Source: Siderastrea siderea (Eukaryota > Cnidaria > Anthozoa > Scleractinia > Rhizangiidae). Taken from it: a stretch of DNA of 64,000 nucleotides. Both the position numbers and the translations under genes were made by a program. Position 1 is the stretch's first letter, and each line of letters opens with the position of its first letter. The DNA lies in NCBI GenBank assembly GCA_964030785.1, contig OZ034978.1, forward strand, positions 6,348,001-6,412,000. Direction: 5' to 3'. Shown here piece by piece: positions 46,753-60,379 of the stretch. The notes beneath the pieces are model-generated. The model ran no database searches, was not told the DNA's origin, and saw only the letters and a program-made list of their open reading frames with translations.

Positions 46753-48489
46753 CACGTACTTGAAATCGCACCACAATCAAACGAACCCTGATAAACACAG
46801 TTAAAAAATAAAGTTGCTAAGTCATGGAAATTCAGTTCCTTAATACATAGTTTTGGGAAACTACGGCTTTAGAACCAAAACATCGACCCGTCACACCTGG
46901 CCTTATATTTCCTTTTCAGCTTTTTGAAGTCCTTTGATGACCACAGATGCGAAAAATCTTGTTCTCCAAATTAATTCTCCGATCTGACAAATTAAGGAAC
47001 GTGTCTTCATTCTTACCCAAACAAAGCTAGCATAACTGGCGGCTAACACCAAAATATTCAAGCAGATTACTCAATCAATCAGTCAGTCAAGAATTACTCA
47101 ACAGTGCTGTTGTGAAGCTCTTTTGGTTGTTCATTAGCAAGGCTTGTTACATAAACGATCAACAATCTTGTGAATAAACGAAGGTTATTAATATAATTAT
47201 TCATTTTTTGATGTAACGTAGCAAGTATTTAATTGTAAGATTACGCAGTCCCTCCCGGACAGGATATGCTTGTGGGCGAGGTCTTCAAATGCCACTTTTT
47301 AGTAAGTTAGTGAGAGATGAATTTTTGATTTTGGATGTGGAAACCAGATATGGTCATTTGGTCAATGGAGTGGCCATGGACAATTATTAGTCTATCTTCT
47401 TGTGTTAAAAAACATTGTTCGTCGTTGTAGAACTTGGACTCGACATCCTAAACTTAGGACAATCTGTTAGCCAAACATGTTTTAAAACTTTTAGGACATT
47501 GCTTTCTCCGTATCATAAGAAATTCGAGAAATGGTGTGGTTTTGGCTTCTTGTAACTTCGCCGTCTTTCCGTGAAGGGTGGACAACAGATCTTTCATCAT
47601 GTATTATATGTAGTATAGACTCCCCCTGTCTGCCCTTAACTTTTAGCTTTCAACTTACCACTTAATTCAAATGCTACAAGCCAAGATCCGAAGATAGCCT
47701 CCTCGTCGACTTTTGTGCTTTCCTTCTTTTTACTCGAATCGCCTCAAAGACTTGGGGATAATTTTCATTTGGAAGATTTTTATAACATGCGAACATCTGG
47801 TAAAGAACATTCAAGAAAAACCCTGACAATGTTTAGGGCACAAAATTGTGATCTAAACACCAGGAGAAGGAACATGAATTCTTCAATGATTGGCTCTTGA
47901 GTCCTCTTTGATTGTAATTAGGGAACTTAAGAAACCACGACGCAGAGAAAAACGCCACTTAAAAAAGCGACTTCCCTGTCTTTTAGACTTCTTCGCGATT
48001 ATTCCAATTCTTCAGTCTGTCTTACATACCCGAACAGAACAGAGCGGCTAAGAAATGTACCAAGACACTTAACGCTCGTGCAGTGTTATTGTTTTGCTAA
48101 TTAAAGCTTTTGTTTTCTGACGTTTTTTTTAGCCGTCGCCGTCGTGTTTAGCTTCCTAATCACAATGGAGGGCCGCCATCGTTTAAGCAGAATTCCGTCA
48201 AAGATGACGTGACCAATCCGCAGGACCTCTGCGTGCACCACAATCTGGCCAGTCAGCATACTATTTTTGTCATTCTTATGATATTTGTTATGTAGGGTAG
48301 TGGGTGATGTAACTACAGATTTCAAATGTCCAAGAATCCACTGCAACTTACTGTCGGAGCGGACGACGGCAACGCAAAGGAAAACGTTATTGAAATTGTG
48401 GTTTTCGGTTCTTTTATTCTAATTCGCGATTATTCCAACTCGTTTATCTTTCCTATAAAGCCGTACTATCAAACATGTGTTAAGCAGAC

Positions 48490-49272
48490 ACCCTAAGGGT
48501 GGATTCATTTGCAGTATACGCATATAGCAAAAAATGCGACAACCTGTTTGTTTGCATCGCATTTAGGTTACGCCATAAATCAACTGTGCGTTCCAGCGTC
48601 CACTCTTACTTCATTAGCTATTTTGATGCTGTCAACTCTGATTACTTTTCCAAAGGAGACAATTGCCCCCTCAAATACCTGCGAAAGGATTGCATTTTCC
48701 CGTGCGACCAAAAATGCAAATATATCTTCATTGAATGCGATAAATCGATACGCCATTGATTAATCGCATACCCTATACGCGTATTCCGAATGCGATGCAA
48801 ACGAACAGGCTGTCAAATTTCCTACCCTTCCAGCATTTTAATTATCACGGTTTTGCAGACAACCTAAATAAGTTTGCTGTTACAATAGATTAATCACAAG
48901 TACCCTATCATGAATTATTTCCTTGGAAAAATAGAAAGAAAGCACATCGTCATTTTCACTTGGTACCATTATTCCATCTTCCCGTCTGCTTGTGCCTGCC
49001 ATATTCTAATAGCTACTTCCACCACAACTAACTGAATTATAATAAGGTATCACGTTCCACAGTATTTAAGGTTAAGTAATTCACCTAAGAAATATAATTT
49101 TTGAAGATTTCCTTCCTTTCTGCCTTGACGTTGAATGTAACTATCAAGCTAAAAACAATAGGCGTTTCGCAAGGGTAGTTTTCTGGGGGTTATCGACACG
49201 TTTATTTGCAACAAGGTACGCGTTAAGAATGCGAGGAGTATACGCTATGCTGCAAATGAATCCCCCCTAGGT
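48490..49272. mobile_element. Non-autonomous element with GGATTCATTTGCAG ends
   Basis: The left end is CCCTAAGGGTGGATTCATTT; the right end is AAATGAATCCCCCCTAGG. Subterminal GTATACGCATAT and AGTATACGCTATG pair, and AACCTGTTTGTTTGCATCGC pairs with GCGATGCAAACGAACAGG internally. Not found in unit 1. The two overlapping frames at 48499-48763 are not supported as genes. Confidence 0.7.
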
Positions 49273-49517
49273 AATGCTCTAGTGTCGCTATTTAAAATTC
49301 ACAACCATTTACCATTACGGGAGTTCTATTTTGAGAACTGGCGTTTAGTGTGTTTCAGCCCGGGCTGAAATTTCGAACGCCCACCCGGCTGAAATTTGGT
49401 TACGATTACATGGCGAATTTTAGCCCGGGCGCGATGTCTAACACTGGGCGGGAAAGTTTTATAGGAATGCGATTAACATTCACAACTCAAGCTGTGTGCA
49501 TGCCCAAGTTCATATTT

Positions 49518-52500
49518 CAGCCCAGGCTAAATTTGAAATTTGAACCAATGATTCATATCCACGTGACCGATTGGTAAAAATTGTAAGTGTACGGCTCAAA
49601 CATGACCTCTAACCACAAACGACTTCCCCGGATCACTGGTTTTCCGTCAGAATGTTCCACAGATGATCCTCGGGCCGTGACCGTAGCCTAGAATGGACTA
49701 CAGATAATTCCGAAGAAAAATAGGAATGGAATGAAATCTATAACCTTGGAACAGAAGTTTCAATCCATTTAAGCAGGTTTTTCCTCTCATATTTTTTATT
49801 CAATTGACAAAGGGATCTTCAACTAGGATGAAGCTAACGTTCCCTCGCCATATAAAGAATATATTTGAACAAAATCTGAGCCCTTCATAGCATCGGGAAT
49901 GAACTTGAAGTCTTTTGGGAGACTAACAGCCGACACAAATTTTACGACAAATTGCCAGCCAGACTGTGATGAGCTTTTCATCGATAATTTCTGTTTTTTT
50001 TTTCTGAAAAAATGTAGCCCTGAAATGTTACCCACGTCATGGACTGCCGAAGAAAAACTAAACGCAATGACACCTGAATAAGACCCCATTTCACGTTCTC
50101 GAATTACACCGACATAGGACTAGTTTGTTTGTCACCAAATAGTTCTTCTTGTACGTTCCGGTCAATTTAGCAGTATATCTATGTCATTAAGAATTAGACC
50201 GATTTCGTGTTATAAAGATTTAAAACGAGTGGACAGAATTTTCATAGTTCGATAAATAGGCAGTCTACTTCGAGTATATAACGCATCGCATAGCACGAAA
50301 TTTTAGGGCGTTTTAAGTGGCATTCTCGCTAAAAGCGGTCCACTCTATTTCGCGACCAAAAATAGTTTTCCTTTATTTTTTGTTTGTGGTAAGGGTTTGG
50401 TACACATGTGTCAAAACCACTTGTTTTATTTCCCAATTCTTTATTTTTGCTTTGCTACAAGCCAAAACCAGTTTTCTCCTGAAACTGGGAGTCCAGCGGT
50501 GATCGAATAGCTGAAATTTATAGATTTTGAGAGGCTCGCTAAGGCCACAGAAATGCAACTTACGAAATTTTGCTTTAACCTAGTATCTAAGACAGATCGA
50601 AAAATTTCACAGACAAAATGTGGAAAAAGTTGATAAATTTCTGAGCACGCCAGTTAAAGTTAAAGATAACCTACTATGAGGCCCAAAATCAGATCCCAAA
50701 AATAAGCCAAAAACAAGAACCAATTTTGTATCGTTTGCAGCCTAAATTGGAGTAAAAAACAACCTCAACCCTTGCCCTAAGTTAATACAGCAATTTTTAC
50801 CCAAATGTCATCCTTTTTACAACCTAGAGCTGGCATTTTTGTCACAAAGTGCACAGGGCCTAAATCGCGAAGGATTTTTATTTTTAATTTTATTTTGGCC
50901 TAATACTATTAAAGTCAGCATAGTCGCGCGACGTTGATAAGATTGTGTGACAAATTGTGACGTAAGCAAAATCCGAGAATCTTGTCAGGGTCGTTGTCTG
51001 AGTTCATTAGTTCCAACTACTGCCAGCTTCCAATTTCTACTCAATCAAGATTTTTACACTTCATTACCGAACAACTAGACCCAAGGCTAAAACAGAAACT
51101 CAGGCGATCTAGTCGAGAATAATGTCATCTCACCTTCTGGCAGGCCTCCCAGGTTAGTCTGCACTACTGCCACAATGCTCGTTACAACCTTTCAAATTAT
51201 TTTCCTCTGCATCTGTCCAAGTCGAAGTTTCTGGAGGTGTTAAACAGTTTAAATTCATTGTTAGAGTTCAACTACATGACTTCTTTTGTTCTAGAGACCT
51301 TGAAAACGTTGCCCGCCATGAATATTTATCAGCTTAACGCAACTTTCATCCTGTTTTGGATCAATATTGAATGTACGGGCATTAAAGGAAGCTATAGGCA
51401 TTTATTTTGGAGGACAGCGACGAATTAGGATCCTCAAAAAAATGTATTTTTGCCAAGTTCTATGGCTATGCGAGTGACATTTGACACGAGTGATATTTCT
51501 GTTAACACGCTGTCAATAGCAGAGTTCCAACCTGTTTTCGCTTGCGATTCAGGGAGATACCCGCACGTTTGAGCTTACAAATTGAATAAATAAGGACGAA
51601 CTTTGCTGTGATATTGCTTTTTAATCTAATTTAGGCCGCAAACGATACGAAATTGTCTCTTGTTTTTGGCGTATTTTTGGGATCTGATTATAGGCCTCAG
51701 AGAAGACTGTCTTTAACTTTACCTGGCGTGCTCAAAAATTTCAACTTTTCAACTTTTTCCACATTTTGTCTGCCAACTTTGTCGTTCTGGCTTAGATACT
51801 AGGTAAAAGCAAAATTTAGTAAGCTACATTTATTTGGCCGTAGCGCGCCTCTCAAAATCGATAAATTTTAGCCATTCGATCACCGCTGGAAACCCGGTTT
51901 CGGGCAAAATTGGTTTTTGGCTTATAGCAAAGCAAAAGTAAAGAATTGGGATGTAAATAAAGTGGTTTTGATACATGTGTACCAAACCCTTTTCACAAAC
52001 GAAAAGTAAAGGAAAACTATTTTTGGTCGCGAAATAGAGTGGACCGCTTTTAGCGAGAATGCCACTTATAGCCCCACTTCAGGGCTATATTTTTTCAAGA
52101 AAAAAACCCAGAAATTATTGATGAAACCTCATCGGCAACCATCTAAATCACAGGCTGGCCGGTAATTTGTCGTAAAATTTGTGTCGGTTATAAGTTTTCC
52201 AAAACAAACAAATTAACTAATTTGACTAGAAGTTCATTTTCCGATGCTATGAAGGACTGAAATTCTGTCAATATATATTCTTTATATATCGAGGGAACGT
52301 TCAGCTTCATCCTAGTTGAAGACGTCTTTGTCAATTGAATTAAAATTATGAGATGGAAAACCTGCTTAAATGGATCGAAACTACTGTTCCAAGGTTATAG
52401 ATTTCATGCCATTCCAAATTTTCCTCGGAATTATATCTGGAGTCCATCCGGGACTAGGCCACGGTCACGGCCCGAGGATCATTTATGGAACATTCTGACG

Positions 52501-52655
52501 GAAGACCAGCGATCCGGGAAGTAGTTTATGGTTAGAGGTCATGTTTGAGGCTTTACACTTACAATTTTCACCAATAGGTCATGCGAGTATGAATCATCGG
52601 TTCAAATAGAAAGGTAAAATGTGAAATTTCATGTTTTAGCCTGCAGGGGGTTTTT
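49518..52655. mobile_element. Foldback FB3: composite inverted repeat
   Basis: The inner arms 50313-50757 and 51620-52068 are reverse complements (terminal GGCATTCTCGCTAAAAGCGG against CCGCTTTTAGCGAGAATGCC) around an 860-bp loop. The outer arms 49518-50092 and 52075-52655 are an inverted duplication of host sequence matching unit 1 at 19280-19880 (for example CGGGCCGTGACCGTAGCCTA against TAGGCCACGGTCACGGCCCG). About 220 bp at 50093-50312 is only on the left. A solo copy of the inner terminus lies at 58673-58737. Confidence 0.8.
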
Positions 52656-52989
52656 GCCGAACGCGGAACTCAGAATGACGATTACAAGATCTGGTTAAAC
52701 ATCCGTTAAAGGTTAAAGCGGCAACGTCATGGGGGTTTTCATGTTTTGGGGTGAAAAATGTGGTAAAATTCAAATTAAATACCTAGTCTTGTTCACGAAA
52801 CACTACTGACACATCCAGAGAAAGAAATAGAGTAATTTTCACAAAAGGGGGACAAACCATAATCAGTTTTCTAGCGATTTTCCGAGAAACAAGAGAGAAG
52901 CTTGCAAACTTTAGCCTAATGTATTCAAGTACAATCCATTTTCCAGCCATTTGCAGCCAACTCACCTAATTATAGTTTCAGAAAACTCG

Positions 52990-54703
52990 TACCTTGTAGA
53001 ATATCTTTAAACAAATTGAACCATTGTTTTAAGGCATCCTTGGATTGCAATATGTCTTAGCTTTTCATATAAAGAGCAACTTCCAGTAAAAACCAAGCAA
53101 AATCTCAAATTCGCGGCAGTAGCGGAAAAATCGATTTCTTTCGTATTCTGCATATAATTAGGTATTGGTAAAGCTAGAAACCTGACGTGGTTCGTTTTCC
53201 CCAGAAGCGCTTTATTTTCGAGAAAAAAAGAGGAAATCGATTCTCGGGTTCGGTAGGTCAAAATCACAGGAAATTAAGCTTGAAAATTAGTACTATAAAC
53301 TTGCATCGCGCTGGTAAACTAAAGCGCAGAGAAAACGATAGGTACTTTCTATCGACAGAACAAGTCTTTTTCATTAAATAGTCAGTTGTGAAACAGCGAT
53401 AGCGAAATTTACTGAACACAAACAATTCCCAACTAAAAGGCAGGTTTTGATGATCCTGTAGAAACTGATTTGGAACCTAAGTTCTGTGAAATAATTTAAC
53501 ATGTGCCATATTTCTAAATGGTCTCAATCCTCATTCAATAGACAGCACAAACATTGAAATTTATCATACCTTGAAACTGGCTTGGGTTATCCATGCTACT
53601 TTGTTTGGGACCACTTCGAACTCAGCAAAGTTTTAACAAATGGGGCTTATAAAAGTTGAAGTCTGCCGTACACAAAAACACGGGAAAATTCGCTTCTTTG
53701 ACCAAACGGGCTCGCTCTACTTCATTATTGTTAATTTCCAGCGTTCACCTTCTTTTGCGTTCCAAAAAGAGGACGAAAAAGCCCGAAATGGGCGATTTTG
53801 ACGTTCCCAAACTTCTGTTCCTTCGTTTGCAAATTTTCTTTGTACATTTGTTTGTATCGCGTTACCAAATACCGTGACTAAATTGTTTAACCAAATTTGG
53901 ATATATGATGTCAGAGCTGTAGCATAGTAGATGTCACGTTTTGTCGTGGTTTGCAGAGAGAGCTCACAAAGACAACACAAGTATCGTTCAATTTTGTCTT
54001 TTCCCTCTACCTTTTTGAGATTGACCGAACATTTTAGTTTGAAGCCATCATCAAGCATCAAGCAACGACGAAGAAAAGAGAGATTGTGTAGCTTAACACG
54101 GAAATTTTGGCGTGTTTCGGGATGCGGCAAAGTTGAACTGCATTAAGCCCATTTGTTAAAATTCGCGGTGTTTGAAGTTTTCCCAAAGGAAGCAGCATGG
54201 ATAACCCAAGCCAGTTTCAAGGTATAGTTTAGTTCAATGTTTCTACTGTCTCTTGAACGAGGATTGAGACCATTTGGGGTTATGGCACATGTTAAACTAT
54301 TTCACAGAAGTTAGGTTCCAAATCAGTCTTCACGTGAACCTCAGAACCTGCCCTTTAGTCTGGAATTGTTTGTGCTCATTAAATTTCGCTACTGCTGTTT
54401 TGTAACTGTCTAGGTAATGAAAAATAAGAAGTGTCTATCTTTTTCTCCGCGCTTTAGTTTACCAGCGCGATGCAAGTTTATAGTACTGATTTTCAAGATT
54501 AATTTCTTGTGACTTTGACCTTCCGAACCCGAGAATCGATTTCCTTGCTTTTTTTCGAAAATAAAGCTCTTCTGGGGAAAACGAACCACGTCAGGTTTCT
54601 ATTTTTACCAATACCAATTTATGTGCAAAATATGAAAGAAATCGATTTTTCAACTTCTGCCGCCGAATGCTCGATGTTTGCTGAAAGTCGCTCTTAAGCA
54701 CCG
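52990..54703. mobile_element. Foldback FB4, private to unit 2
   Basis: The arms at about 53060-53720 and 54080-54703 are reverse complements (AACCTGACGTGGTTCGTTTT at 53180 against AAAACGAACCACGTCAGGTT at 54577; GGATAACCCAAGCCAGTTTC at 54199 against GAAACTGGCTTGGGTTATCC at 53574). Unit 1 has the empty place at about 20175-20270. No transposase frame. Frames at 53656-54146 lie in the loop and are unsupported. Confidence 0.8.
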
Positions 54704-54705
54704 AG

Positions 54706-57620
54706 CAAACGTATTTAGCTAAGAAGTCCTCGACACTATTTCGGATTTATATAAGCACTGATTTTACAGACGATTAGCTTTCAGCACTTCACGGCTGACA
54801 AACTTTTATGGGTTTTTCTTTCGGCGTTCTGCCAAAGACCCCTGACATGTTTAAGCCCTGAAACTGAAAAGTCGTTATTCAATCCAAAGTCCAAACTCGC
54901 CACTTTTATCAACACAGTCGTTTCACATGGTCAAGACAATTGATTTTAATCATCCAAAATTGTCTTTAGTACAAAATCTTCAATATTGACACTGGCTCAT
55001 ACTACTTTTCATGTTGTTTATTGATCATGATATTTCAAGTCAGAAATTTCTGAAATAGTTTCTTTGTGGCATCAGCACTTTACCACTCTGTTGACAATAG
55101 CCTCTTTGAAGACACTGTTTTGGTTCAGGAAAATTAATCAAGAGAATGGAAATATAATCATGTTAAAGTCAAACGTTGATTATGCGGTCCCGATTTCTCA
55201 TTTTATGAACATTTGCGAGTGCAAGTGGGAAAGAAACGTGTGAATAATTCGTTAAACAGGCTTGCTTCACCGCGTGTTCCCCAATGAAAACGGATTGAGA
55301 ACACAATCAGAAAAGATGGAGTCAAACAAGATGATTGCTCGCTTTAATCTTGTTACGTAATAGACTCAGTTTCGAGAGAAAGGAAGAAGGTCGATTATGC
55401 GCGTTATGTGCCCTAACTTATTGTCGTACAATGTTGTTTTTCGTTTGAAATTAATTAGCATTTTAAGGGCGACTTCGAAGAAAATGCTGTTTCTCAGTTT
55501 TTACATGTCATTCATTCGTGGCACGCTCAAGGAGAAAGTATAAGCTGAATATTTAACATGTCGTTATCTATTTTCTCAGATTGAGGGCCTTTTAAAGGGA
55601 TTTACGCCAAATTAAAGCTAACACTGATCGATCTGATCCAATTCTTTACTGAGCTGAAAATTTAGCCAGCCAATTTTGAACGATTTTCGCATATTCTAAG
55701 CCTCGCGAATACAAAAGGCATAAGAGTACCCTGGTCGCCAAAACTGTACGCTTTCCAAAGTGAGAAAAGCTCTAATTCTGGTAATAAAGCAACTCAAGAC
55801 TGTTCAGATGGAAGATTTCATGGACTGAAGCCGGTTTGTTCGCTTGTATATAATCTGAAAAACGCTCAGTATTTGAAACTGGCTTTTCGAATCTTTTTTA
55901 ACCAGTGAACGAGAATGTCACATACCATACAATTTTGATTGTGAATTTTGCACATTTCTCTACCTAAAAATTTTCCTACTCGAAGAAAAATTTTCAACAA
56001 TAATTTGTTAACTATAGAAATTATCATTTACCGTGTTACTGCAGATTTTTAAAACTACCTGTACGTCGATGATTTAGGATTAAAATGAAAGGCATCATCA
56101 AACTTCGTATCTCGTCAAACGTATGAAAAACGTATGAACGCATCTGCATTACAATGTGTTTGAACGTGGATGTGAGGCAATTTCGGGCAATTTTGGAGTT
56201 TCTGACCGAAATTGCCTCACATCCGCGTTTAAATGCAGTGTAATGCAAATGAGAAAAGCTATTCAACAGTTTAACTCGTATAAATCGATCATACTATTCG
56301 ATGATCAGTTCACAAGGCTACACTCAGAGGCACCATTCTTGTTTCATTTCATGAACTGAGTACAAAACAATGAACACTAAAGTTTTCTTTGTTTGTTTGT
56401 TTGTTTGTTTGTTTGTTTTTTGTAATTTTATTTTTCACTTTAGCCAAGCTTAACGTTGCGGAAAATATTTTTGTGGGTGATAGCGTTTTGCAGATTTAAG
56501 GTAATTCGCAAAAAATCACATGCATGCCTTACGTTAATACAGGTTAGCAAGAACAGGAAATGTGACAGTTCTTTAGTGAACTCATGATCATCTTACAAAT
56601 ATCTGAGATATGTAGCCAGGCCCCGTCGGGTAAGTAACCTCTCTAGAAGAACAATCACCGCACAATCCTTACCTACAGCTATTTCAGCACGTAATTTTTC
56701 TCTTTGTAACAACACTCATCTCGAAGGAAGTACGTATTTATTCGGCCTTTTACTTAAATTGGGATTATGTCGTAATAATCTAATTTCTACCTAAGAACGC
56801 TTTGGTGCGCCTTCTAGTGTCATTCACATCACGTCGGACCATTTAAGACAGAGAAAGATCTCGGAATAAATCCCAAGATGAGATATAGATCGGACCAAAT
56901 TTGCCAGAATTGACTCCTGTTTCTTTCAAAATCGAAGGAAAATTTGCCGTACCCTTCGACTTAAATTTTACGGTATACAGGCTGACGTTGACAGTAAAAA
57001 AAGTACATTAAAGTTTCTCCTTGTTGCCGTATCAAGAAAAGGTCTCTTGTACCTGCTCAAATTGGACTATTAAGATTTACACGATAGCTCTTTGTTTTCA
57101 GTGGCGCTTTGGAAATTTTGCCGATAGCAGTGGGACACTGCATTTCAAGACAACAACAACCTTCTAATTCAAAAAGTGAAACAGTGACAAACAACACTTG
57201 CAAACCCGTAGGTAGTATTACCGCTTATCGAAGGTGGTGCAAGGAAAAAATGAGAATAAAAGAATGAAGACAAAGTATCAATCGAGAACTTCAATACAAA
57301 CTCAATACAAAATATCAATCTACAAACTTGTCGATTTATTATGTTACGTTATGGCAACACTCTTTACATATGTTATTTTTTGTACAATACTAACAACAAT
57401 ACTTACATACAATACTTTCTTGCATTTTTACAGGTATACGTATGTCATTTCACGCTATTCCAAAGGATATTCCATTAAACACCCCTCTCCCAAACTTTCC
57501 GGCAAACCCTGGTAGAATTATGCAGTACGGGTGATCAAGATCATCTAGTAGCACATAGGCCGCGGCTATGCATTTCTGCAAAATAGTTGCAATTCCAAAA
57601 GAAACAGGTCACACAGCAGC
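54706..57620. other. Unit 2 non-coding flank
   Basis: Colinear with 20270-24030 and then 25708-26270 of unit 1. No gene supported. A TTTG microsatellite is at 56388-56420. Confidence 0.55.
56140..56258. mobile_element. Palindromic MITE, copy 2
   Basis: Same family as 40821-40973: GCATTACAATGTGTTTGAAC, then GTGAGGCAATTTCGGGCA and complementary right arm ending AATGCAAATGAGAAAAG. The terminal CTTTTCACAG part is missing on the left. Unit 1 lacks it near 21700-21850. Confidence 0.8.
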
Positions 57621-57624
57621 TGAT

Positions 57625-58140
57625 GGTAATAGTAATAATAATAAGAATAATAAACATTTCTATAGCGCCTTATCTTGAAGCTCTAAGGCGCTTTACAATA
57701 GAGTCAATAGTAAGTCGTAAAAAATGAAACAAAACTATAGATAAAAATAGCGCTTAAAAAGATAAGTTTTCAAACTGCTCTTAAAAGTACGCAGGTTTGA
57801 ACTGCATTTTATGTGCTCAGGAAGTTTGTTCCACAGCTAAGTTCCACAAACAGACAAAGCACGATCGCCATAAAGTTTTAACCTTGATCGCGGGTTCACT
57901 AACATGTTTATGCTTGATGATCGTAAACTTTTAACAAGCTTGTGAGTTTGTAATAAATCACGAATATAGCTAGGACTTAAATTTCAAAAACAAACCTCTG
58001 CTTCACAGGAAGCCAGTGTAGTTCTTTCAGTAAAGGAGTAATGTGTTCATATTTACGCCCACATAAGACCAAACGCGCCCCACAGTTCTGGACTAATTGA
58101 AGTCTATGGATTAAGTATTTCGGAAGTCAATCATGACAGG
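57625..58140 (-). mobile_element. Interspersed repeat with AAT tail
   Basis: The left side is a run of AATAATAAT, then ATTTCTATAGCGCC and AAGGCGCTTTACAATAG, an end seen widely in invertebrate interspersed repeats. Read on the minus strand the AAT/ATT run is a 3' tail, so a retroposed element is likely. It is absent from unit 1. Confidence 0.55.
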
Positions 58141-58183
58141 AGAGAGTTACAGTTGTCCAATCTGCACGTTACGAAGGTGTGTA

Positions 58184-58343
58184 CAGTGGAGCCACGATTT
58201 AACGAACCTCCATATGACGAAGTCCTCGGTGTAACGAACAATATTTTCAGCCCAGTAATAGTGTAATGTATGGAAAAGAACCTTGATATAACCGAGCAAT
58301 TTCCCCAGTCCCTTGGCACTTCCTTAAATCGAGGTTCCACTTT
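58184..58343. mobile_element. Short pogo-type MITE
   Basis: The left end is CAGTGGAGCCACGATTTAAC; the right end is TTAAATCGAGGTTCCACT. Flanked by TA. The repeated AACGAAC and TAACCGAGC words inside match the style of this MITE group. Confidence 0.7.
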
Positions 58344-58864
58344 ACCAACATTTTGCTGTTGTAAACTGACAAAGACTTCCTGTTGTTATAAACTGACAAA
58401 AACTTCAAGAAAGATTACGTATATGAAAAAATGCAGATTTACAAATAGCAGCAACGTGACAACCTGCCTTCGAGATAGCGAGTACCTATCGTAGAATTAA
58501 GATACTTGCATATAGCGTGCGCGAGCTCACGCGACAGTTCCACACCATTTATACTACACCACTGTCGCCGCAATAAAAACTTTATTATTCTAAAATCAAA
58601 TATGACTGGCACGGGAAAGAAACATCAAAACAGTGGATACTGAACGTGACTTCCACTAAAGAGCTTTCACGTGGCATTCACGCTAAAAGCGGTCCTCTCT
58701 ATTTCGCCACCAAAAGTAGTTTTCCTTTATTTTTTGTTGAATGTAGAAAAGTTGAGTAAATTAATGTTTTGCTGCACGTGTATGTGTTGGCACTGTTAAA
58801 AGTGCGCCAATCAAACAACTTTAATATAGTATTGTGTAACATGTTATGGCAATCAAATTTCGTT

Positions 58865-59130
58865 CAAGTATCCAACATCATCCCACAGGGTTCCCAATCG
58901 TATAACATGTTGAAGTTAACAATGTTGAACGTTGTTGAATGGAAATGTTGTGTCCTTTTGTTCGTGGCCTAATCGAACTTCTTTCGACACCATTCAACAT
59001 CATTCCGCAGGGTGCCCAAACATATAACATGTTGAAGTCAACAATGTTGGACGTTGTTGAATGGAATTGTTGTATCCTTTTGTTCGCGGCTTAATCGAAC
59101 TTTTTTCGACACCATTCAACATCATTCAAC
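58865..59130 (+). repeat. Tandem duplication, about 120-bp unit
   Basis: Two and a part copies of a unit carrying ATAACATGTTGAAGT, CAATGTTGAACGTTGTTGAA, and TTCGACACCATTCAACATCA. Unit 1 has the same family at 25080-25280 with fewer copies. Confidence 0.75.
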
Positions 59131-60379
59131 AGGGTGACCAAAAGCGTCCCTGGACATGTTGAAGTCGTCAATTTTGTTTTTGATAACTGGAACTGGCCCA
59201 AGTTGTTCAAAGGCAGGATAACTTTACCCTTTAAGATAAAAATTAGCGATAGGAACCGGCGACATTTCGACGACTGCATGACGTCATTTGGACACCATAC
59301 AACTGCCAAAAAACTACGTACTACTTGGTACGGCACATGAGAGGTACGGCGTCTGAACTGGGCCTAAGTAAAATGAACTTAGGTTATACTAGGCATTAAA
59401 AGCTTATTTAAGAGGTAAGTTTTAAGTGACGATTTAAAATGTTGAAGTGATCTTGATACTGACAAAATCGAAGTTCAATTCAAAGTCAATACAAAATATC
59501 AATCCAAAGACCCATCAATTTATTATTTCACGTTATGGCAACGCTCTTTACATACGTTTTTTTTTTTTAATACAATACTAACAACACTACTTACATATAA
59601 TACTTTCTTACATTTTTACAGGTATATTATGCCATGTTTTTCCAAGTAATATTCCATTAAACACCCCTTTCCCGAACTTTACGGCAAACCCTGGTAGAAT
59701 TATGTACACTATGGCTGTGAAAAAAATATTCGACACGGCGAGTTCAAGATAGCGCATAATCAATGTCGGCAAAATAGCTGCAATTCCAAAAGAATCAGGT
59801 TCCACAGCAGTTGATAACCTGCCCTCGAGATAGCGAGGACCTACCGTAGAATTAAGATACTTGCATATAGCGTACAAGTCTGGGGACAAAGCATTTTTAC
59901 CCTTTGCCCGCTCGTCCATCCAAGATGAGTTTTTCTGTCATATTTTATAAATTTCAGCTGAAAGTTTGTGTTATGCATTACTACAAAACCAACAATACAG
60001 GTCCCAAGCTGACAGTGCCGGCCAATAAGCCTAATTCCACAGGAATTGCGTCATGGTGTACACGACTTTTATCAGTTTTAATCACTTATTCTGGGCTATG
60101 GTTTAACCAATGTATCTAAAAATGTTAATTTTTAACTAAACAAGAGTTAAATTACATAGCATTGTTTTCTTAGATCAAACGGAAAAAACGCTCAATAATG
60201 AAGAGGTTTCTCCCCGTACGTGGTTAAGCTAATAGCATGAAGCTCTCAGTGAATCGTAAGTAATTATAGGAAGTAGGCTGTATTATTTTAACTTAGCCTC
60301 TCACGCAGTCGTTTCAGTAGGGAAGTTGTATTACGCTCCTCCCACGCCTCCCCTAAAAACGTGGGACAGATGCTATACA

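Larger units (their letters stand above)
45430..49515. other. Unit 2 non-coding flank
   Basis: Colinear with 14960-18790 of unit 1. No gene supported. It contains a C-run at 45654-45665 and the two MITEs listed separately. Confidence 0.55.
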
